A stretch of 64,000 bases of DNA from CAIWHR01 sp963708855 (GTDB lineage Bacteria; Pseudomonadota; Gammaproteobacteria; Burkholderiales; Casimicrobiaceae): positions 82,591 to 146,590 of the forward strand of contig CAVPUM010000005.1 in the NCBI GenBank assembly GCA_963708855.1, written 5' to 3'. The notes under the pieces were generated by a model. That model ran no database searches. It was not told the origin of the DNA and saw only the letters and a list, made by a program, of their open reading frames with translations. Positions 56,043 to 64,000 of this stretch are shown here, piece after piece (the stretch's first letter is position 1; each line of letters starts with the position of its first letter). The translations under genes were made by a program, and so were the position numbers.

Positions 56043-56390
56043 ATGGTCGACAACATCAAGATTGCCCTGGCGGTGGCGTGCGTGGTCGGCGGTGTCGCCG
56101 GGTACTACTACTTCGCCGATACCGCGCTGGTGCTCCGCGTGCTGATGGTGATGGGCGGCCTCGTCGCTGCCGGCGGCGTCGCGTGGCTGTCCACGCCCGG
56201 CAAGGAGTTCTTCGCCTTCGCGCAGGAAGCCTGGCAGGAAGCCGGCCGCGTGTCGTGGCCGACGCGCAAGGAAACGATGCAGACCACGGGGATCGTGTTC
56301 GTCTTCGTGGTGATCATGGCGCTGTTCCTATTCTCCATCGACACGACGCTGGCTTGGATCGTGAAGCTTCTGACCGGGCGGGGCGAGTGA
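56043..56390 (+). CDS. secE: Preprotein translocase subunit SecE
   Basis: 115 residues. Two extra N-terminal membrane helices (IALAVACVVGGVAGYYYF, VLMVMGGLVAAGGVAWL), as in many Proteobacteria, then the conserved amphipathic segment AWQEAGRVSWPTRKETMQTT and the final membrane helix. It clamps the SecY channel in the inner membrane. Start chosen at ATG 56043, where the SecE homology begins. The stop overlaps the nusG start (TGATG). Confidence 0.93.
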   Translation: MVDNIKIALAVACVVGGVAGYYYFADTALVLRVLMVMGGLVAAGGVAWLSTPGKEFFAFAQEAWQEAGRVSWPTRKETMQTTGIVFVFVVIMALFLFSIDTTLAWIVKLLTGRGE

Positions 56391-56923
56391 TGAGCAAAAA
56401 GTGGTTCGTCGTCCACGCCTACTCCGGCTTCGAGAAAAGCGTCCAGCGTGCTCTCGTCGAGCGCATCAAGCGCTCGGACCTCGCCGAGCAGTTCGGCAAG
56501 ATCCTGGTGCCGGTCGAGGAAGTCGTCGAGATGAAGGCCGGGCAGAAGGCGATCAGCGAGCGCAAGTTCTTTCCGGGCTACGTGCTGGTCGAGATGGAAA
56601 TGACCGACGACTCCTGGCATCTCGTGAAGAGCACGCCGAAGGTCACCGGTTTCGTGGGCGGCACGGCGAACAAGCCGACGCCGATCACCCAGAAGGAAGT
56701 GGATGCGATCCTGCGCCAGGTGCAGGAGGGCGTCGAGAAGCCCCGGCCCAAGGTGCTCTTCGAGCGCGGCGAGGCCGTGCGCGTCAAGGAAGGGCCGTTC
56801 ACCGACTTCCACGGCAACGTGGAGGACGTGAATTACGAGAAGAGCAAGCTGCGCGTCTCGGTCACGATCTTCGGCCGCTCGACGCCGGTGGAACTGGATT
56901 TTTCGCAGGTGGAAAAAGCGTAG
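56390..56923 (+). CDS. nusG: Transcription termination/antitermination protein NusG
   Basis: 177 residues, normal length. N-terminal domain KKWFVVHAYSGFEKSVQRAL with FFPGYVLVEMEM, then the KOW domain FERGEAVRVKEGPFTDFHGN to FSQVEKA. It binds RNA polymerase and couples to Rho or ribosomal protein S10. Translationally coupled to secE. Confidence 0.96.
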   Translation: MSKKWFVVHAYSGFEKSVQRALVERIKRSDLAEQFGKILVPVEEVVEMKAGQKAISERKFFPGYVLVEMEMTDDSWHLVKSTPKVTGFVGGTANKPTPITQKEVDAILRQVQEGVEKPRPKVLFERGEAVRVKEGPFTDFHGNVEDVNYEKSKLRVSVTIFGRSTPVELDFSQVEKA

Positions 56924-56982
56924 TCAGTGGTTGAACCGGGGAGGGCGTCAAGCGCCCGCTCGTACCCATCAGGAGAAATGCA

Positions 56983-57417
56983 ATGGCGAAGAAAATCGTC
57001 GGCTTCATCAAGCTGCAGGTGCCGGCGGGCAAGGCGAATCCCAGCCCGCCCATCGGACCCGCGCTGGGACAGCGCGGTCTCAACATCATGGAGTTCTGCA
57101 AGGCCTTCAACGCCCAGACGCAGAAGGTCGAGCCGGGTCTGCCGATCCCGGTCGTGATCACGGCGTACGCCGACAAGAGCTTCACGTTCATCATGAAGAC
57201 GCCGCCGGCCACCGTGCTCATCATGAAGGCGGCGAAGGTCGAGAAGGGCAGCCAGAAGCCGCACACGGACAAGGTCGGCAAGCTCACCCGCGCGCAGGCC
57301 GAGGAGATCGCGAAGGCGAAGATGCCGGATCTCACCGCCGCCGACATGGACGCCGCGGTCCGCACCATCGCCGGCAGCGCGCGCAGCATGGGCATCACCG
57401 TCGAAGGGGTGAAGTGA
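56983..57417 (+). CDS. rplK: 50S ribosomal protein L11
   Basis: 144 residues with AGGAG before the ATG. GFIKLQVPAGKANPSPPIGP, ALGQRGLNIMEFCKAFNA and SARSMGITVEG are universal L11 sequences. It forms the GTPase-associated centre and, in the usual scheme, L1 from the next gene represses the rplK-rplA message. Confidence 0.97.
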   Translation: MAKKIVGFIKLQVPAGKANPSPPIGPALGQRGLNIMEFCKAFNAQTQKVEPGLPIPVVITAYADKSFTFIMKTPPATVLIMKAAKVEKGSQKPHTDKVGKLTRAQAEEIAKAKMPDLTAADMDAAVRTIAGSARSMGITVEGVK

Positions 57418-57419
57418 TC

Positions 57420-58145
57420 ATGACCGCCCAGCAGAAACTCCCCAGGCTGTCGAAGCGCATGCAGACCGTCCGCGCGAAAGTGGAGCACGGCAAGGCCTAC
57501 CCGCTCGACGAGGCGCTGCAGCTCGTCAAGGCAACGGCCGTCGCCAAGTTCGACGAGTCGGTCGACGTCGCGGTCAACCTCGGCGTCGATGCGAAGAAGT
57601 CCGACCAGACGGTGCGCGGCTCGGTCGTGCTCCCCGCCGGCACCGGCAAGAAGGTGCGCATCGCCGTGTTCGCGCAGGGCGACAAGGCGAAGGCTGCGCA
57701 GGACGCCGGCGCCGACATCGTCGGTTTCGACGACCTGGCGGCGAAGGTCAAGGAAGGCTTCATGGAGTTCGACGTCGTGATCGCGACGCCGGATGCCATG
57801 AAGGTCGTCGGCCAGCTGGGCCAGATCCTCGGCCCGCGCGGACTGATGCCGAACCCGAAGGTCGGCACGGTCACCCCGGACGTGACCACTGCGGTGAAGA
57901 ACGCCCGCGCCGGCCAGGTCCAGTATCGCACCGACAAGGGCGGCATCGTCCAGTGCACGATCGGGCGCGCGTCCTTCCAGCCCGAGCAGCTGAAGACCAA
58001 CCTGCTCGCGCTGATCGAGGCGCTGAACAAGGCGCGGCCGCAGGGCACGAAGGGCATTTACCTGAAGAAGATCAGCGTGTCGAGCACGATGGGCGCGGGT
58101 GTGCGCGTCGATACGGCGAGCCTCGCGCAGCAGGCGCCGGCGTAA
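57420..58145 (+). CDS. rplA: 50S ribosomal protein L1
   Basis: 241 residues, a few longer than usual because of the N-terminus (MTAQQKLPRLSKRM). KFDESVDVAVNLGVDAKKSD, GQILGPRGLMPNPKVGTVTP and KGGIVQCTIGRASF are L1 hallmarks. It binds 23S rRNA at the L1 stalk and its own message. Two bases after rplK. Confidence 0.96.
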   Translation: MTAQQKLPRLSKRMQTVRAKVEHGKAYPLDEALQLVKATAVAKFDESVDVAVNLGVDAKKSDQTVRGSVVLPAGTGKKVRIAVFAQGDKAKAAQDAGADIVGFDDLAAKVKEGFMEFDVVIATPDAMKVVGQLGQILGPRGLMPNPKVGTVTPDVTTAVKNARAGQVQYRTDKGGIVQCTIGRASFQPEQLKTNLLALIEALNKARPQGTKGIYLKKISVSSTMGAGVRVDTASLAQQAPA

Positions 58146-58403
58146 CGGCGGGCGAGGTGCATGGCAACGAATTGAGGGAGCGCCGCGCGGAACATCGCGC
58201 GGCGAACCGTCAAAGACCGCGGGGGCGAGAGCTCAAAACGGGACGAGCGATCGAAGGCAGGGATGGGCGAGTACCCGACCTTCGAGCGCAGTTCCCGACC
58301 CAGCGCAGATGGTGTCCCGATGGCAGGATTCTCCTGGCTTGAGGTCACCGAATTGAACCCGCAGGCATGCGTGCGGGATCGCAGCAAGGAATGGAGGTAG
58401 ACC
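58146..58403 (+). promoter_or_regulatory. rplJ-rplL leader region
   Basis: 258 bases without a gene between rplA and rplJ, the position of the structured leader to which the L10-L12 complex binds for feedback control in Proteobacteria. GCGCCGCGCG...CGCGCGGCG-type inverted repeats near 58,180-58,205 can fold into a stable hairpin. No distinct promoter was identified. Confidence 0.5.
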
Positions 58404-58928
58404 TTGGGTCTTAATCTGGAGCAGAAACAGGCGGTAGTCGCTGAAGTCGCGAAGCAGGTCGCGGGCGCCCAGGCCATCATCATGGTCGAGAACAGGGGCA
58501 TGGCGGTCGCCGACATGACGAAGCTGCGCGCGAAGGCACGGGCTTCCGGCGTGTACTTCCGGGTGGTCAAGAACACCCTGGTGCGCCGGGCGGTCGAGAA
58601 GACGCCGTTCGCGTCGCTGGCGGACTCGATGGTCGGCCCGCTTGCGTATGGCATCGGTCCCGATCCGGTCGCCGTGGCGAAGGTGCTGAACGACTTCGCC
58701 AAGGGTCACGACAAGTTCGTGATCACCGGCGGCGCGATGCCCGGCCAGAAGCTGTCGGCCGGGCAGATCGGGGCACTGGCGGCGCTGCCGTCGCGCGACG
58801 AACTCATCTCGAAGCTGATGGGAACGCTGCAGGCGCCGGTCACCAAGCTCGTGCGCACGTTGAACGACGTGCCGTCGCGACTTGTCCGCGTGCTCGCTGC
58901 GGTGCGCGACGCCAGGCAGGGGACGTAG
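58404..58928 (+). CDS. rplJ: 50S ribosomal protein L10
   Basis: 174 residues from a TTG start; the GGAGG five bases upstream at 58394-58398 fixes this choice and no ATG is available nearby. NLEQKQAVVAEVAKQVAGAQ, RVVKNTLVRRAVEKTPF and the C-terminal L12-binding helix (LVRTLNDVPSRLVRVLAAVR) are typical. It forms the stalk base. Confidence 0.95.
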   Translation: MGLNLEQKQAVVAEVAKQVAGAQAIIMVENRGMAVADMTKLRAKARASGVYFRVVKNTLVRRAVEKTPFASLADSMVGPLAYGIGPDPVAVAKVLNDFAKGHDKFVITGGAMPGQKLSAGQIGALAALPSRDELISKLMGTLQAPVTKLVRTLNDVPSRLVRVLAAVRDARQGT

Positions 58929-58985
58929 ACCTTCGCCGCAAAACGATTACCGAAACAACCATCTCCAACGATTCAGGAGAAAGCA

Positions 58986-59363
58986 ATGTCCGCAGTCCAA
59001 ACTGAAATTCTCGACAAGATCTCTTCGCTGACCGTCCTCGAAGTTGTCCGAGCTCATCAAGGCGATGGAAGACAAGTTCGGCGTTTCCGCCGCGGCCGCG
59101 GTTGCCGTCGCCGGGCCGGCCTCGGCGCTCCCGCCGCCGCCGCCGAGGAACAGACCGAGTTCACCGTCGTCCTCGCCTCGTTCGGCGAGAACAAGGTGAA
59201 CGTGATCAAGGCCGTGCGCGAGCTGACGGGCCTGGGCCTGAAGGAAGCGAAGGACCTGGTCGACGGCGCGCCGAAGCCTGTCAAGGAAGGCATCTCGAAG
59301 GCCGACGCCGAAGCCGCGAAGAAGAAGCTCGAAGAAGCCGGCGCGAAAGTCGAGGTCAAGTAA
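58986..59363 (+). CDS. rplL: 50S ribosomal protein L7/L12 (two compensating frameshifts)
   Basis: About 125 residues. MSAVQTEILDKISSLTVLE is followed by an extra G near 59,046, so LSELIKAMEDKFGVSAAAAV lies in another frame, and a missing G near 59,132 restores APAAAAEEQTEFTVVLASFG and the C-terminal domain ending GAKVEVK. The stalk protein is essential and the reading resumes exactly, so both changes are almost certainly sequence errors. This gene is a good gauge of the error rate in the window. Confidence 0.95.
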   Translation: MSAVQTEILDKISSLTVLEVVRAHQGDGRQVRRFRRGRGCRRRAGLGAPAAAAEEQTEFTVVLASFGENKVNVIKAVRELTGLGLKEAKDLVDGAPKPVKEGISKADAEAAKKKLEEAGAKVEVK

Positions 59364-59393
59364 CGCAGCGCATACCGCAGCATTCGCGGTGCG

Positions 59394-59462
59394 GGGCCGC
59401 GGGCGGCGCGGGCCGTCGGGCTTCATACTCAGGCGCCCGCCGGCCCGCGCCGCCCGCGGCCC
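59394..59462. repeat. Large hairpin 1 between rplL and rpoB
   Basis: Perfect 21-base arms at 59394-59414 and 59442-59462, continued inward by one more pair, a mismatch and a CGGGC/GCCCG stem around a 13-base loop (TTCATACTCAGGC). The loop plus inner stem is the reverse complement, with few changes, of that in hairpin 2, so the two are inverted copies of one element whose outer stems differ. Confidence 0.8.
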
Positions 59463-59515
59463 TGCGATTCGCGGTTGTGCGGGGTCGAGTAAGGCCTGCG
59501 GAGTTGGCAGGATTC

Positions 59516-59589
59516 GGTGTGGCGCGAGGGCGGAGCCCGGCGGGCGCCTGGGGTTTGAAGCCCGAAGGGCTCTGCCCTCGCGCCACACC
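59516..59589. repeat. Large hairpin 2 between rplL and rpoB
   Basis: Arms of 23 bases at 59516-59538 and 59567-59589 pair fully in RNA with a single G-U pair, then a 2x2 internal loop and a CGGGC/GCCCG stem around the loop GCCTGGGGTTTGAA. The loop is complementary to that of hairpin 1 (GCCTGAGTATGAA when inverted). In E. coli this same gap holds an attenuator and an RNase III site. Confidence 0.8.
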
Positions 59590-59898
59590 GACCAGCAACA
59601 CTGATTGGCGAGGGCGAAGACGAGCGGACTGGCCGCAGATGCTTCTTCTTCGTCTTCTGAAGCGACTGCAGAGGACGGGCATGGTCGGACGGCGCCTGCA
59701 TGTGAAAGTGCGAGCGTGCCGTTGTCCGCCAGCGGCTGGTAGAGGCCAGCCACCACGCCAGGGAGAGCGACGCTCCCGACCAGTCGAGCGCGATGGGGCG
59801 CCGTGCGCGCCTTAGAAATCGATCGAGAACCGTTGCCGACGCGCCGCCAGCCCGGCGCGCGGCGGGCTCGCGACGATTTCCGTGAATCGGAGAAGTCA

Positions 59899-62800
59899 AT
59901 GGCGACTGAAGTGACGACCGCAGCAATGTACTCGTTTACCGAGAAGAAGCGCATTCGCAAAAGCTTTGCCAAACGGGCAAGCGTGCTCAAGGTGCCGTTC
60001 CTGCTCGAAACGCAGCTCTCGTCCTACCGGGCGTTCCTGCAGGCGGAAACCGCGCCGGAAGCGCGCAAGAACGAGGGCCTGCAGGCCGCGTTCACTTCGA
60101 TTTTCCCGATCTCCAGCCATTCCGGCAACGCGCGGCTCGAGTACGTCAGCTTCGCACTGCTGCCGCCCGCGTTCGACGTCACGGAATGCCAGCAGCGTGG
60201 TCTCACATACTGTTCGGCGCTCCGCGCGAAGGTGCGGCTCATCCTGATGGACAAGGAAGCGCCCAAGGACACCGTCAAGGAAGTGAAGGAGCAGGAGGTC
60301 TACATGGGCGAGATTCCGCTCATGACCGACAACGGCTCGTTCGTCATCAACGGCACCGAGCGGGTCATCGTGTCGCAGCTGCACCGATCGCCGGGCGTGC
60401 TCTCTTTGAGCACGACCGCGGCAAGACGCACAGCTCCGGCAAACTGCTCTTCTCGGCCCGCGTGATCCCCTACCGGGGCTCGTGGCTCGACTTCGAATTC
60501 GATCCGAAGGATTTCCGCTTCTTCCGCGTCGACCGCCGGCGCAAGATGTCGGTGACGACGCTGCTGAAGGCGATCGGCCTCACCAACGAGGCGATCCTCC
60601 GCCAGTTCTTCGTGTTCGACACGTTCCACTTCTCGGCCAAGGGCGCGCACCTGGAGTTCGTGCCCGAGCGGCTCAAGGGCGAGATGGCCCGCTTCGACGT
60701 GCTGGGCAAGGACCACAAGGTCATCGTCCCGCGCGACAAGCGAATCACCGCCAAGCACATCCGGGAGCTGGTCGAAGCCGGGGTCAAGAAGATCGCCGTG
60801 CCTGACGACTACATCGTTGGCCGCGCGCTCGCGACCAACATCGTCGACAAGGCGACCGGCGAGGTGCTGGCCAAGGCGAACGACGAGATCACCGACGAGC
60901 TGTTGCAGAAACTGCACGATGCCGGCGTCACCTCGATCGAGACGATCTACACCAACGACCTCGACCAGGGTGCCTACATCCGCAGACGCTGCGCGCCGAC
61001 GACACGCCGGCACTCAGACCGCCGCCCGGGTCGCGATCTACCGGATGATGCGTCCCGGCGAGCCGCCGACGGAGGACTCGGTCGAGTCGCTGTTCAACGG
61101 CCTCTTCTTCTCGCCGAACGCTACGATCTGTCGGCGGTGGGCCGGATGAAATTCAATCGCCGCGTCGGTCGCGCCGAACTCACGGGCCTGGCCACGCTGA
61201 CCAATGACGACATCATCGCGGTCATCAAGATCCTGGTCGACCTGCGCAATGGCCGCGGCGAGATCGACGACATCGACCACCTCGGCAACCGGCGCGGCGC
61301 GCTCGGTCGGCGAGCTGTCCGAGAACCAGTTCCGCTCGGGCCTCGTGCGCGTCGAGCGCGCGGTGAAGGAGCGCCTCGGCCAGGCCGAGAGCGACAACCT
61401 GCTGCCGCACGATCTCATCAATGCGAAGCCGATCTCCGCCGCCATCAAGGAGTTCTTCGGCAGCTGCAGCTGTCGCAGTTCATGGACCAGACGAATCCGC
61501 TGTCCGAAATCACGCACAAGCGTCGCGTCTCGGCGCTGGGGCCGGGCGGGCTCACGCGCGAGCGCGCGGGCTTCGAAGTGCGCGACGTGCACCCTACGCA
61601 CTATGGCCGGGTGTGCCCGATCGAGACGCCCGAAGGCCCGAACATCGGCCTCATCAACTCGCTGGCGCTGTACGCGCGGACCAACGAATACGGCTTCCTC
61701 GAGACTCCGTACCGCAAGGTAGTGAAGGGCAAGGTCACCGACGAGATTGACTACCTGTCGGCGATCGAGGAAGGCCAGTTCGTGATCGCGCAGGCGAACG
61801 CCCAGCTCGACAAGACCGGGCGCCTGAAGGACGAGCTCGTCTCCTGCCGCAGCAAGAACGAGTTCATGCTGTCGACGGCTGACAAGGTCGACTGCAGCAT
61901 GGACGTCGCGCCGGCGCAGATCGTGTCGGTGGCGGCATCGCTGATCCCGTTCCTCGAGCACGACGACGCGAACCGCGCGCTGATGGGCTCGAACATGCAG
62001 CGGCAGGCGGTACCGTGCCTGCGCGCCGAGAAGCCGCTGGTCGGCACCGGCGTCGAGCGCACGGCGGCCGTCGACTCCGGCACCGCGGTGCAGGCGCGCC
62101 GTGGCGGCAAGGTCGACTACATCGACGCCAACCGCATCGTGGTCCGCGTGCATGACACCGAGACGGCGGCGGGCGACGTCGGCGTCGACATCTACAACCT
62201 GACCAAGTACACGCGGAGCAATCAGAACACCAACATCAACCAGCGGCCGCTCGTGCACGTTGGCGACGTCATCGCCAAGGGCGACGTGATCGGGGCGACG
62301 GCGCGTCGACCGACCTCGGCGAGCTCGCGCTCGGCCAGAACATGCTGGTCGCGTTCATGCCCTGGAACGGCTACAACTACGAGGACTCGATCCTGATTTC
62401 CGAGCGCGTCGTCGCGGACGACCGCTACACGTCGATCCACATCGAGGAGCTCACTGTCGTCGCCCGCGACACGAAGCTCGGCGCGGAGGAAATCACGCGC
62501 GACATCTCGAGCCTCGGCGAGGCGCAGCTGTCGCGGCTCGACGAAGCGGGCATCGTCTACATCGGCGCCGAAGTCGAGGCGGCCGACGTGCTGGTCGGCA
62601 AGGTCACGCCGAAGGGAGAGACGCAGCTGACCCCGGAGGAGAAGCTGCTCCTGGGTGATCTTCGGCGAGAAGGCGTCCGACGTGAAGGACACCTCGCTGC
62701 GCGTGCCCTCGGGCATTTCCGGCACGGTGATCGACGTGCAGGTGTTCACGCGCGAAGGCATCGAACGTGACAAGCGCGCGGCGCAGATTATCGACGACGA

Positions 62801-64000
62801 ATTGAAGGGCTACCGCAAGGACTTGAACGACCAGCTGCGGATCGTCGAGAACGACGCGTTCGCGCGGATCGAGAAGCTGCTTCTTGGCAAGACCGTGAAC
62901 GGCGGCCCGAAGCGCATTGCCAAGGGCACGAAGATCACGAAGGAGTATCTGGAGGGCGTCAGCCGCTACGACTGGTTCGACATCCGCCTCTCCGGCGAGG
63001 AATCGGCGCGCCAGCTCGAGGCGATGAAGGACTCGCTGGCCCAGCTGCGCGTCAGCTTCGACGCGATGTTCGAGCAGAAGAAGCGCAAGCTGACGCAGGG
63101 CGACGAGTTGCCGCCCGGCGTGCAGAAGATGGTCAAGGTGTACGTCGCGGTCAAGCGCCGGCTGCAGCCCGGCGACAAGATGGCCGGCCGCCACGGCAAC
63201 AAGGGCGTGGTGTCGAAGATCGTCCCGGTCGAGGACATGCCGTACATGGCCGACGGCACCCCCGTCGACATCGTGTTGAATCCGCTCGGAGTGCCGTCGC
63301 GGATGAACGTCGGCCAGATCCTCGAAGTGCACCTGGGCTGGGCCGCCAAGGGCCTGGGCCGGAAGATCGAGGAGATGCTGAAGGCGCAGGCGAAGGTCGC
63401 GGAGGTCCGCAAGTTCCTCGAGCGCATCTACAATACGACAGGGAAGCCCGAAGACCTGGCGGCGTTCGACGACGGCGAAATCCTCCGGCTCGCCAACAAC
63501 CTCCGCGGCGGCGTGCCGTTCGCCACGCCGGTGTTCGACGGCGCCAACGAGGAGGAGATCAAGGGCATGCTCGACCTCGCCGGCCTGCCGCGCAGCGGCC
63601 AGGTCGTGCTGCACGACGGTCGCACCGGCGAGGCGTTCGATCGCCAGGTCACCGTGGGCTACATGCACGTGCTGAAGCTGCACCACCTAGTGGACGACAA
63701 GATGCACGCGCGTTCGACGGGTCCCTACAGCCTCGTCACGCAGCAGCCGCTCGGTGGCAAGGCGCAGTTCGGTGGCCAACGCTTTGGCGAGATGGAAGTT
63801 GGGGCGCTCGAAGCCTATGGTGCCGCGTACACGCTGCAGGAAATGCTCACCGTCAAGTCCGACGACGTCAACGGCCTGGACCAAGGTCTACGAGAACATC
63901 GTCAAAGGCGAGCACAAGATCGAGGCCGGGATGCCGGAGTCGTTCAACGTGCTGGTGAAGGAAATCCGCTCGTTGGCGATCGACATCGACCTCGAGCGCT
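59899..64000 (+). CDS. rpoB: RNA polymerase beta subunit, 3'-truncated by the window (about nine frameshifts)
   Basis: About 1,365 residues are present and only the last few codons are missing. Start ATG 59899 with MYSFTEKKRIRKSFAKRASV. Recognisable blocks: MGEIPLMTDNGSFVINGTER, GSWLDFEFDPKDFRFFRVDR, FMDQTNPLSEITHKRRVSAL (the rifampicin region), TRERAGFEVRDVHPTHYGR, LVAFMPWNGYNYEDSILISE, GDKMAGRHGNKGVVSKIVPV and KVYENIVKGEHKIEAGMPES. Breaks near 60,403, 60,985, 61,012, 61,118, 61,305, 61,465, 62,303, 62,657 and 63,880 cannot be real in an essential gene. It is the catalytic core subunit; rpoC should follow beyond the window. Confidence 0.96.

Larger units (their letters stand above)
59364..59898 (+). 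other. Long rplL-rpoB intergenic region
   Basis: 535 bases with no gene. The first 230 bases hold two very large hairpins (annotated separately). The direct repeat ATTCGCGGT...GCGGGG occurs at 59382-59396 and 59467-59484, on both sides of the first hairpin. The rest, up to the rpoB ribosome site (CGGAGAAG), shows no recognised promoter. Confidence 0.7.

Overview
The window is very GC-rich and reads as a betaproteobacterial chromosome, probably of the order Burkholderiales. Three things point there: the order tRNA-Tyr, tRNA-Gly, tRNA-Thr, tuf, tRNA-Trp, secE, nusG, rplKAJL, rpoB; the Bug-type tripartite tricarboxylate transporter; and RpoB and L7/L12 sequences of beta type. The sequence carries many single-base insertions and deletions. 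Essential genes (rpoB, rplL) are broken as often as accessory ones, so almost all frameshifts noted here are probably sequencing or assembly errors rather than pseudogenes. I give the extent of the whole gene and mention the breaks.

Region 1 (1-20.7 kb) looks like a C2-sulfonate catabolic island. It holds the end of alanine dehydrogenase, a TRAP transporter (dctPQM), sulfoacetaldehyde acetyltransferase (xsc), a glutathione transferase, a probable CoA-acylating sulfoacetaldehyde dehydrogenase (sauS) with its acyl-CoA ligase (sauT), and a TctCBA transporter. Between the two parts lie a sugar epimerase/dehydrogenase pair, a lipid-modifying operon (FAD oxidase, DUF1365, cyclopropane synthase), a glutathione peroxidase and a ferritin-like diiron protein coupled to sauS. 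A quinone oxidoreductase closes the region.

Region 2 (20.8-30.0 kb) is a tightly packed unit: an enolase-superfamily enzyme, B12-dependent glutamate mutase (glmS, glmL, glmE), a complex-II-like reductase/dehydrogenase (B, C, D and A subunits) and a two-subunit class I fumarase inserted between D and A. Together these suggest conversion of glutamate via 3-methylaspartate and mesaconate to citramalate and/or methylsuccinate. This is the most interesting part of the window.

Region 3 (30.1-54.0 kb) holds a UvrD-like helicase, a zinc-ribbon/cyclase/AAA/TPR signalling protein and a phosphate block. The phosphate block is ppx, ppk (reading in frame into sixA), pstSCAB, phoU, phoB and phoR, with Pho boxes before ppk and pstS. 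An atypical pyruvate kinase, a YqeB-like protein and two small unknown genes sit inside the block. A hydroxyacid-oxoacid transhydrogenase and a GMC oxidoreductase follow.

Region 4 (54.2-64.0 kb) is the tRNA/tuf/secE/nusG/ribosomal/rpoB cluster. Two very large hairpins lie between rplL and rpoB, and rpoB runs off the end of the window. No CRISPR array, integrase, transposase or rRNA gene was seen.
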